In this document: positions 48,001 to 60,000 of the stretch, one piece after another
Numbering within the stretch: position 1 is the stretch's first letter
Layout: the number at the start of each line of letters is the position of its first letter
NCBI GenBank assembly: GCA_964017045.1
Contig: OZ024806.1
Location: forward strand, 20,691,922-20,755,921
From: Omphiscola glabra
Taxonomy: Eukaryota > Mollusca > Gastropoda > Lymnaeidae
Direction of reading: 5' to 3'
Length of the DNA stretch: 64,000 nucleotides
Position numbers and translations under genes: made by a program
Notes under the pieces: model-generated
Databases searched by the model: none
Seen by the model: only the letters and a program-made list of their open reading frames with translations
Told to the model about the DNA's origin: nothing

Positions 48001-51000
48001 CCCAACAAACAACCCAACAAGAAACCCAACAAGCAACCCAACAAACAACACAGCAAACAACACAGCAAACAACCAAACAAATAACCCAAAAAACAAACAA
48101 ACAACCGAACAAACAACCCAACAAACAACCCAACAAACAACCCAAGAAACAACCAAACAAACAACCCAACAAACAACCCAACAAACAACCAACAAACAAC
48201 CCAAGAAACAACCAAACAAACAACCCAACAAACAACCCAACAAATAACCCAACAAACAACCCAACAAATAACCCAACAAACAACCCAACAAACAACAACA
48301 AAGATCTTCGTTATATCATCCGTGATGGTTTGGGCCAGTGCAAATCCTTAACGTCGTTCGTATTTTTCAATCAAGATTTTAAAATAATTGTGATTTAATC
48401 CAAACCTTGAACCACATCGGCCATTGCTAAATATGCCGGTCGGTCTTTTTTTAAAAATCATAACTTTACCATAAGCCCTAGTACTTGAATAAATACAAGC
48501 AGAAAAAATGTACACTTCTTTGCTTAATGTATGTTGGTAGTAGCTTAATTATATTGCAACCCTTCTATATTGCCCCGTAACAAGGAGTGCGGGGTGGGGG
48601 GTGAGGGAGGGGATTAATCCATAATTGACACGTTCCAAGGTTAATATTTGACAGCCTGTAATGTTTAAATCAATTAGTAGACAGGACATTGTTAAAATTG
48701 AAATGGTTTTTAAACAATGTAACATTCTTTCCAAAGCGGCTGGTTGCGGATTTAACTTACAAAAATCAAAATCGTCCACATTACAAAGAAAAATGGAATT
48801 TTAAACAAATCAATTTTTTATGCGATCAAATTTATTTAATTAATGTCGACATGAACCTACATTGACCTAATGATAGTTCACAGAGATTAATGTCGACATG
48901 AACCTTCATTGGCCTAATGACAGTTCACAGAGATTAATGTCGACATGAACCTACATTGGCCTAATGACAGTTCACAGAGATTAATGTCGACATGAACCTT
49001 CATTGGCCTAATGACAGTTCACAGAGATTAATGTCGACATGAACCTTCATTGACCTAATGACAGTTCACAGAGATTAATGTCGACATGAACCTACATTGG
49101 CCTAATGACTGTTCACAGAGATTAATGTCGACATGAACCTACATTGACCTAATGACAGTTCACAGAGATTAATGTCGACATGAACCTACATTGGCCTAAT
49201 GACAGTTCACAGAGATTAATGTCAACATGAACCTTCATTGGCCTAATGACAGTTCACAGAGATTAATGTCGACATGAACCTTCATTGGCCTAATGACAGT
49301 TCACAGAGATTAATGTCGACATGAACCTTCATTGGCCTAATGACAGTTCACAGAGATTAATGTCGACATGAACCTTCATTGGCCTAATGACAGTTCACAG
49401 AGTTCATTTAAATTTAAGTCAAACCTCGGTACAGTCCAAATTAAAAGTGACGCATTCGGCTTTGGTACGGATAAAATTGGTTGATAATTGAGCAATTAGT
49501 TCAATTATAGTATTGAATGCTTTACATTCACCCCCCACCCCCCAACATCGAAACACTTACTTATGTGTTAGTTATGGGCGCCTAGTGTTCAGAAGACACA
49601 ATTTAAATAATTATAATTGACATTGAATTTAGAATAGTATGTTTAAAGATCGTACCAAAGTCACTATGCACAGACAAATTATACGTTTTTAAGTCAAAGT
49701 GGAAGTTTAGTTTTTAAAACCTTATTTCTTTAAAAAAATTGACCCACTTATAATTATTATCCATACATTTTACCCTTTAGTTACTGCAAGTATGAAAGAA
49801 TGTAAGATGTAATGGTGATTTCAAAAGAGGGACAAAGAAACAACAAATCTCGATAACTCCACAAAATGAGGTTCTTAAAAATACTTCAAGTGCGTTTGGT
49901 GCGTAATATTGTCTTTTATTTTACGGCAATAGCCTCAACTTAATGTTTGAATATGGTGTAAGACATCTGCGGTGTAAAATGGTGTTTCTTATAAAGTGCG
50001 TTACGTGAATGTATGTTTTGTCAAGTGACTTTAGCTGATGGAAGTCTCACATTAGCGCCGCCATTGTTTCGCTGGTTATTCCCAGTATCATAATAAATTA
50101 ATCTGTGTTTCTATTACAAAGAATTTAAAATGTTTCGCTTAATTCAAAATTTATTATTACTTTATTGATGTCTTTGATAAAAATGTAGCAACTGATTTGA
50201 TGGAATCTGTTGCTAAAAAAAACAACAACAAAAAAACGTATTTCAAACGTATGTATTGCCAAACACCGCTGTATACTTGGGTGTTAAAAAAAAATAGAGG
50301 AATTTAAGGTGAGGAATTTCACCTGAAGCAAATAAAGTCTTGGGACTTGGACTTTGAAAGAACAACAAAACATTTGAATGTAAATGTATCCAACAGTTAG
50401 TAAAGACTCGTTAGAATTTATGTCACACCATGACTCGATCTCATTCACAGGCGTAGCTGGGGGTTAGTGCAAACCGGGGCTGGCCTAGAGTTTTTCCGCC
50501 CCCGCCCCTCCACTTCCCTTAAAAATATCTACAGTTAGGCGAGAATGCCGCCCCTCAATTTAAAGACCGCCCATTAATGTAAAGACCGCCCATTAATGTA
50601 AAGACCGCCCATTAATGTAAAGACCGCCCATTAATGTGAAGACCGCCCATTAATGTGAAGACCGCCCATTAATGTAAAGACCGCCCATTAATGTGAAGAC
50701 CGCCTATTAATGTAAAGACCGCTCATTAATGTAAAGATCGCCCATTAATGTAAAGACCGCCCCTTAATGTAAAGACCGCCCATTAATGTAAAGACCGCCC
50801 ATTAATGTAAAGACCGCCCATTAATGTAAAGACCGACCATTAATGTAAAGACCGCCCATTAATGTAAAGACCACCCATTAATATAAAGACTGCCCATTAA
50901 TGTAAAGACCGCCCATTAATGTAAAGACCGCCCATTAATGTAAAGACCGCCCATTAATGTAAAGACCGCCCATTAATGTAAAGACCGCCCATTAATGTAA

Positions 51001-54000
51001 AGACCGCCCATTAATGTAAAGACCGCCCATTAATGTAAAGACCGACCATTAATGTAAAGACCGCCCATTAATGTAAAGACCGCCCATTAATGTAAAGACT
51101 GCCCATTAATGTAAAGACCGCCCATTAATGTAAAGACCGCCCATTAATGTAAAGACCGCCCATTAATGTAAAGACTGCCCATTAATGTAAAGACCGCCCA
51201 TTAATGTAAAGACCGCCCATTAATGTAAAGACCGCCCATTAATGTAAAGACCGCCGGTTCCCATGGGCCCACTTCCTATGCCACCGAGGTCATTTCATGT
51301 AAGTTCTTAAAAATCACACCTTAAACAAATATCTTTTTGCGAGATAGATTGTTCCGATTATAAAATTGTGATCTCAATCAGGAATTTTGCTTAATAATTT
51401 TTTTTTAAAAACCTACAAATTGGTGCGCTACTTACTCCTTACATTTGTATGGCTCTTGTATGGGGGCATTTTCATGTCAGAAAAAGTTCTACTTTAACCA
51501 AAGTTCATTTGAACTGAATCGACTTCAGCAAACGGTGTAAAATATTTGAGCAAAAGCAGAGAACATTAATATTTACATATCGTAACATACAGAGGCGCAC
51601 ACATACAAACGTATGTGTATTATTAAACTCTGAAAGCTACGTTTACAGAGTACATCGCAGCGTATCAGTTTTTACATTAAAAAAATGTCACGGTACATCG
51701 GCCAAGTGGAACCAAATTAAACTAATGTCACTCAGAGGACGTGGAACATGAAATGTATTTAGTGAGTGTGGTGTGCAGGGAACAGGTGTTACTAGAATAG
51801 TGAGCGGGTGTGCAGGAAGTAGGTCTTGCTAGAAGATGCTAGGTGTGTAGGGAACAGATTGTCCTAGATAGGTGTGTGTGTGTTGTTCGGGGAACATGTC
51901 ACCTAGAATGGTGAGGTGTGTAGCCAGCAGTGTTCCTAGAAAGATGTTAGATATGCAGGAACAGATTGTCCTAGATAGGTGTGTAGTGTTCATGGAACAA
52001 ATGTCCCTAGAATGACGAGTGAGGTGTGTAGAAAGACTGGTGTGCAGGGAACTGGTGCTTCAATAGACTATATTATACCCAATACTTGCCATAAGCCATC
52101 TTACACTCAATGCCTAACTGTGGATCATTTTACATGACTCAATACCTAAGCATGGGCCATTGTACATTTAATACCTAATCATACACAGTTTTTTACTTAC
52201 AAATCCTGCCAATATACCATCCTACACTCAATACCTAAACACAGAAATTCTTCCATTTAATATCTAACCATATAACCTTTTCCATTCAATACCTAACCAT
52301 AGACCTTCTTACACTCAATACCTAACCATATACTATTTTACACACAATACCTAACCACAGACCATCTTACATTTAATACCTAACCCTGGACCGTGTTACA
52401 CTCAATACGCAGGCTCTAAAATTGGTTTAAATGCTTTCATCAACTTATCAGCAACAATTATTTAAAAGTAGTCCATTGTAAATATCTACACCAGAAGCTT
52501 ATTATAAAAACTGTCAGCCTAAAACCAACGAAAATAAAATCACTTAAGTAGAACAATTAAACAAAAAAACTTGCTGGAAATGTCTTCAACCATTGGGAAC
52601 TCCAAATCAACACCAGCGGTGGTTAACTCTCTTGTTACGGACTTCAATCCTCTTGACATCATCTTCACGTATGAAGCCAGGAGATTAACGGAGATCATCA
52701 TGGATTACTTCTTCAAACTGGCCATCACCTTCACGGGCGTGGCGAAGCAAGGATACAAGGAGAGCGTCAACATCTCCATGACAACCATCGCCGTGTGGGA
52801 CCTGATCGAATCCCTGGCCGCCTACATACAGAGAATGTCCGGTCCCATCAGCGCCTTCTCTCCGACCGCAGCCCCGAGATGGACCAACATCTGCGTGGTG
52901 GCGTTCAACTTACTTATCTGCTTCTCCACATACGTCACCAGCGTGCTCGCCGCTTACGTGGTCGTGGAAAGGTGTCTTTGCGTGAGCGTTGCTTTCAAGG
53001 TGAAGTGCCTGCTGACGCCAAGAGTCACGCTCACAATTTGTTTCAGCATCTCCCTGGTGGTCTTCGGCGCTTTCTTGGTGATTTACGACATCTACGATAT
53101 CGAGTGGGTCTACACTGCCAGGTTCAACGAGACGGTGACCTTTTACAGATACAACACGTTATACTACGCCAACGAGTTCCCGTTGTTTCAGTATTACAAC
53201 CAGTCGGGGATTTTATGGCCGATGGCCAGCTTCTTGGTAATTTCAGTTTTAACCGTTAGCATCGTCCACCAGCTGAGGCAGAGTTCAAAGTTCAGGGCCA
53301 CGCAAGGGGAGAAGAGGTCCGACTCCAGCCACCAGGATAGGTCTCTACCTCGCCGAGTACCTCATATACGACTTCTACTTCCTCCGCAGACTGCACAGTT
53401 GTGTCCTCTTCACCAGCTACTGGCTGTGGATATTCGACCTCACACATGGCGCGGTCAACTGTTTTATCTTCTACGCACGAGCTCCTCGTTCAAGACAACA
53501 TTCCTGGGGATATTCACTTTAATGTCAAGGGCGCACCGCGAAACTATCCACAGGAGCGTACAGGGACCACCCAAATCTTCAGATCCACCCTAAACAACGT
53601 TCCTAAGTATACCGTCTGTACCCGAAAATTAGTTTTAATTACAAACTTTGTTAAAATTTCGATGTAGTCCCCAACGATATTAGATTGGTGTAATTAATTG
53701 TGTTTCAATATGCTTTAATCACTGTTAAGAAATTACTCAGTTGACAATGTCTGTGATTTGCTTTAAAAAAATGTGACGGACATTCGTAGGAGTTCCTTAT
53801 CTGTTCGGAGTTGTAATATTTATGACAATTTATCGTTAGTCATGAAACAAGTCGCACAAATTCAGTAATAACATGTTTATGTTCAGAGTTTCAAAAGTTC
53901 TCTTTATTTAGCTTAAATACTCAAAATTATTCTTGTGTCATATAAGAGAAACAGAAACAAAACAAACAACAACAACCCATTTTAAATGTGTGAATAAACA

Positions 54001-57000
54001 TGACTGTGGTCCGGCTCACATGGAGTCTTTAAACACGACTGGGGTCAAGGTCACATGGAGTCTTTAAACACGACTGGGGTCACGGTCACATGGAGTCTTT
54101 AAACACGACTAGGGTCAAGGTCACATGGAGTATTTAAACACGACTGTGGATAAACCCATTGTAAGAAATTACGGATTATTCTTGTTTATATGTTCAACTA
54201 ATTCCTGACAACCCAGGGGAGGAGACTGAGGTAATGCCGTTACAAAACCAAAGTAATGGAAGAGTTTTTTTCCCATGACTTTCAGTTTTCCGTTTTTATT
54301 TTTTAAATCTCATTCAAAAGCCTTATGTGGTTTTGCCGAGCTAGAAATCCTAACACATTCTCTCCAAACGTTGTCCAAAACTCATCACTATAGATCTAAT
54401 TCTTTCAAAAAACTTGCCGAACTTATCACACAACATCCCAAACTCTCAACACAACCTTACAAACTCATGATACAACTTACAGAATTTATCACACAGTATC
54501 CTAAATCTAAGAAACAACCAAAGAAATTCATCAAACAACCACTTAAATGCATCATATAATATCACAAACTCATAATACAAACTGCCAAACAATCAAACAA
54601 ACTATAAAACCTCAAATCATAAAATCACACATCCTCTAAAACAACATCCCAAAATCATCAAACAAAATCTGTAACTAATTCAACAACTCACCAAACTCAT
54701 CGTACAACCTACCAAACTCAAGGCACTACCTACCAAAATCATCAAACAAAATCTGTAACTAATTTAACAACTCACCAAACTCATCGTACAACCTACCAAA
54801 CTCAAGGCACTACCTACCAAAATCATCAAACAAAATCTGTAACTAATTCAACAACTCACCAAACTCATCGTACAACCTACCAAACTCAAGGCACTACCTA
54901 CCAAAATCATCAAACAAAATCTGTAACTAATTCAACAACTCACCAAACTCATCGTACAACCTACAAAACTCAAGGCACTACCTACCAAAGTCATCGTACA
55001 ACCTACAAAACTCAAGGCACAACCTACCACTCATCGTACAACCTACCAAACTCAAGGCACTAGCTACCACTCATCGTACAACCTACCAAACTCAAGGCAC
55101 AACCTACCACTCATCGTACAACCTACCAAACTCAAGGCACAACCTACCACTCATCGTACAACCTACCAAACTCAAGGCACTACCTACCACTCATCGTACA
55201 ACCTACCAAACTCAAGGCACAACCTACCTCTCATCGTACAACCTACCAAACTCAAGGCACTACCTACCACTCATCGTACAACCTACCAAACTCAATGCAC
55301 AACCTACCACTCATCGTACAACCTACCAAACTCAAGGCACTACCTACTAAACTTAATCTATCTACCAAACTTATCATACAACCCAACAAACTTATCATAT
55401 AACCTACCAAACTTATCATACAACCTACCAAACTTATCATACAACCTACCAAACTTATCATACAACCTTCCAAACATATCATACAACCTACCAAACTTAT
55501 CATACAACCTACCAAACTTATCATACAACCTACCAAACTTATCATACAACCTACCAAACTTATCATACAACCTACCAAACTTATCATACAACCTACCAAA
55601 CTTATCATACAACCTACCAAACTTATCATACAACCTACCAAACTTATCATACAACCTACCAAACTTATCATACAACCTACCAAACTTATCATACAACCTA
55701 CCAAACTTATCATACAACCTACCAAACTTATCATACAACCTACCAAACTTATCATACAACCTACCAAACGTATCATACAAACTACCAAACTTATCATACA
55801 ACCTACCAAACTTATCATACAACCTACCAAACTTATCATACAACCTACCAAACTTATCATACAACCTACCAAACGTATCATACAACCTACCAAACTTATC
55901 ATACAACCTACCAAACGTATCATACAACCTACCAAACTTATCATACAACCTACCAAACTTATCATACAACCTAACAAATCAGTCTATCAAAAATTACTTC
56001 AACCCCCCACCGCCGGCCCGCCCGCCCACAGAGACGCGTTCATGATTCACGGATGGGGACACCCAAGTACTTCTCTCAACTCCCCATTGATATTCTCCTT
56101 GTCTCTGCCAAGATCTACCCTCGCCTGGTACATAACACGACAAGTTGGTTGTTGTGCAAATCGCATCGTGTGTATGCTGATAATTAATGAGTTGCTATGG
56201 CAACAACAAACCGGCGGAGATAAAAGCTTTCAGGTAGTGGGTTCATAAGAGGGGGGGTGTGCTTGCAGTGGGGAGGAGGGTGTGGTTTGTCAGTGGATGT
56301 TGCTGTAGGGGAGGTGGTTGAAGGAGAGAGGAGGGGGTTGTTTGTCAGTGGATGTTGCTGTAGGGGAGATGGTTCAAGGAGAGATGATGGGGTGGTTTGT
56401 CAGTGGATGTTGCTGTAGGGGAGATGGTTGAAGGAGAGATGATGGGGTGGTTTGTCAGTGGATGTTGCTGTAGGGGAGATGGTTGAAGGAGAGATGATGG
56501 GGTGGTTTGTCAGTGGATGTTGCTGTAGGGGAGATGGTTGAAGGAGAGAGGAGGGGTGGTTTGTCAGTGGATGTTGCTGTTAGGATTTATTGATGTATTT
56601 GTTACGGTGCATTTCATCTGTCTGTATCTTTAGCTGGAGCTGGGGCTACACGACATATTCTACATCTATCATCGCCTCGAAACATTATATTTAAAAAATG
56701 AAATAGATAAGGATGAAGACAAGCAGTGCATGCCTAGGAAATCTGGCCACCTTAATGAACATGGCAGTGCATGCCTAGGAAATCTGGCCACCTTAATGAA
56801 CATGGCAGAGCATGCTTAGGAAATCTGGCCACCTTAATGAGCACGTGCAGAAAATTTGAAAATAAGAATTTACAATATATGTCCAAATGGTTGCACTTTT
56901 TGTAATATGATTATATTAATTACAGTAATTATGTAATCTATATTTGATTTAATGTTCTTTTAACATTTTTTCATTCTTAATTTCGACCTGTTTAATATAA

Positions 57001-60000
57001 ATACGTAGATGAACAAGATGTTCAATACACCTCTTCAGGTTAATAGACACATGACATCTTCTATAATGTGTCACATCTAGACTAGCATTCCTCAAACGGT
57101 GAACCGCGGACCTTTGCCGGTCCACGAGCCTTACGTTGCCGGTCCACTACTGTTACGTTGCCGGTCCGCACAACATAAATATGCATGGTCGAATCAAAAG
57201 AAAATTTAATTAATAAATCTTGCACCGGTCTCTGTTGCAATGTCAAAACGTGTCCACCGGTCTCTGTTGCAATGTCAAAACGTGTCCACCGGTCCCTGTT
57301 GCAATGTCAAAACGTGTCCACCGGTCCGACGAGCATAAACGCGTGTATAACGCTGCTCTGGACTAAATGCCGCGCGTGACTATAGACCAAAGTGCTCTCC
57401 CACTCCCACATCAAATATTTATTTTATATACTAGAACAGTGGCTCTCAACCTTCGTATGGCCGCGACCCCTTAATACAGTTCATCGTGTTGTGGCGACCC
57501 CCGGCTTCATATGTGGTCTTAGGCGACCCCTGAGAGAGGGTGGTGCGACCCACAAAGGGGTCGCGACCCACATGTTAAGAACCGATGTACTAAAAGATTC
57601 TAGCCCGCCCCGCGTTGACCGTGTAGTTTAATGGCAATCCTTCTGACCCGCTATTGTGAAGCCTTGTTTGTGTTTGTTCCAGTATTTCATTAATGCAAGG
57701 ATTCTCAATTTAGTTCAACCCAGAAACCCCAATATCTAAAGCCCAAGTTTCAATTAATAATTGGGCTTTGATATATAGATGTCCTAGAAGAAATTGTCCA
57801 GACCCGTTTCACACAAGCGAACACACAATTTTGTCACCCTTATTTAGTAAGAATTGTTTTTATTATATAAAGAAACTATATATATATATATACAAGTCCG
57901 CACTTGGACGTCAAAAGATTCATCGGATTTTAATATCCTGATATCAACATAATGATGTACTCAAACATTTACTGAACACTTGCAATGTAACTTCATACAA
58001 TGGTTGAATACATATTTAATTAATATTAAAATCATATTTAAAACAATTTGTTTTCGTGGGTAGTTTCTGTAGGCCGTCTAAAAAGATCTATAGTTATAAC
58101 AACGGTTCATTAATAAAACATTTACCAACCAGTGGACATCCTAGCTAAATGCTGCGCCTGAAAAATACATAATTGATGTCATCTGTTATATATATTACGC
58201 TCCTGGTGGGACTCGTCGACCGCTTCCTAATGGACTGCTTCCTAATGGACTGCTTCCTAATGGACTGCTTCCTAATGGACTGCTTCCTAATGGACTGCTT
58301 CCTAATGGACTGCTTCCTAATGGACTGATTCCTAATGGACTGCTTCCTAAGGGACTGCTTCCTAACGGACTGCTTCCTAACGGACTGCTTCCTAATGGAC
58401 TGCTTCCTAATGGACTGCTTCCTAATGGACTGCTTCCTAACGGACTGCTTCCTAATGGACTGCTTCCTAATGGACTGCTTCCTAACGGACTGCTTCCTAA
58501 TGGACTGCTTCCTAATTGACTGCTTCCTAATGGACTACTTCCTAACGGACTGCTTCCTAACGGACTGCTTCCCAATGGACTGCTTCCTAATGGACTGCTT
58601 CCTAATGGACTGCTTCCTAACGGACTGCTTCCTAATGGACTGCTTCCTAATGGACTGCTTCCTAATGGACTGCTTCCCAATGGACTGCTTCCTAATGGAC
58701 TGCTTCCTAATGGACTGCCTCGTAATCAGCGAATTTGGTTATTGAGAGTATATTACAAAGAATTCTAAATGTTTGAAAGAAAGTACGGTTCAATAATGAG
58801 TTCAATAGCGCTCAACTACGCTAAATGATCTATTTTTTTTATATAACGCAACATTCGTCTCAATTTAAACATGGTGTAAAATATATTCGGGTTAAAAGTG
58901 GTTAGGACATCAGAATATTTAATATAGTTCATGGGTGTGAAATAAATAGTGTGCCGTGACGTATCATGGAGGGAAGGGATGTAGCAAAAATTGGGATTCT
59001 TAAATGTGCGTGACTTGAGTTCATGTTTTGCTTGATACATCTAGTCTGTTACATAGTTCGTTAATAGGTTTGATTAAAAGAATGCCACTTGTCTCCGCCG
59101 CACTGTGACTGAGCTCGTGTCTTTTCTCCTGCAGCCTCCATTGGGAACCATTGGTAAACAAGGGAGTAAAGAGTATGACGTGTCTCAGCTGATGAGGGAT
59201 CTCTGCGACTCCATGGAGAGGGAGAATGACTTGAAAGGTAATATTTCTCGTAAAAAGCATGTAATGGGTGAATGACTGGAGGTGATAGTTCCTTGAATAC
59301 CCTAATTCTGCGGTTCTCAATCTGTGGGTCGCGACCCCTTAGTGGGTCGAATAACCCTTTCCCAGGCTTCGCCTGAGACCATCGGAAGACACATATACTC
59401 TACAGTTAAGAAGTAGCAACGAACATAATTTTGTTGCTCGGGGTCGCCGCAACATGAGGCACTGTATCAAAGGGTAGCTGCATTAGAAAGGTTGAGAACC
59501 ACTGCCCTGATTGGTAGAATGGCTTTGAAGGTAATAGTTATTTAAAATAGACGAACTGAGATTAAATATAATTGTTTTTCTTTCCTCCAACCATCGAGAA
59601 CACGGTATAACTCTTGACTCTATAATAATGTGTAATAACGGATTAAGGATTGAGATCCGATATACATAAATTAAGTTATCCGAATACGATTTCGCAGTCG
59701 GGTCGACTTCGATTACGTGAGCAATAATCCTACATGACGCCGCAGAACGATTCTAAATGAGCGATTCTGATCTCTTTGCTCCTCGCTCACTACTCTGAGA
59801 ATAGCCCCACAATAGATTTTTCCAAATGTAATTTTTAGTACAGTGTATCCCATAATAGAAATAGAATTGTCAAAATTAAAATTCGAGACAAATGCAACTT
59901 CGATTACGTGAGCAATAATCCTACATGACACAGCAGAACGATTCTAAATGAGCGATTCTGATCTCTTTGCTTCTCGCTCACTACTCTGAGAATAGGCCCA

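Noticed and set aside
47874..48398. 174-codon Q/T/N-rich frame, possibly prion-like
   Set aside because: It is the 12-bp caacaaacaacc minisatellite read in one of several open frames; both strands are open and its beginning overlaps a MITE.
46381..49405. Regular repeats resembling a CRISPR array
   Set aside because: The units are contiguous, with no variable spacers between constant repeats, and the window is eukaryotic.
55264..55977. 237- and 203-codon repeated-peptide frames on the minus strand
   Set aside because: Produced by a 21-bp minisatellite. The overlapping frames are equally open, which is the signature of a period divisible by three, not of selection.
58195..58745. 161-codon (LGSSP)n and 136-codon (MDCFL)n open frames
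   Set aside because: They are the two strands of a 15-bp minisatellite; the unit length keeps all frames open and no splice or promoter evidence supports translation.
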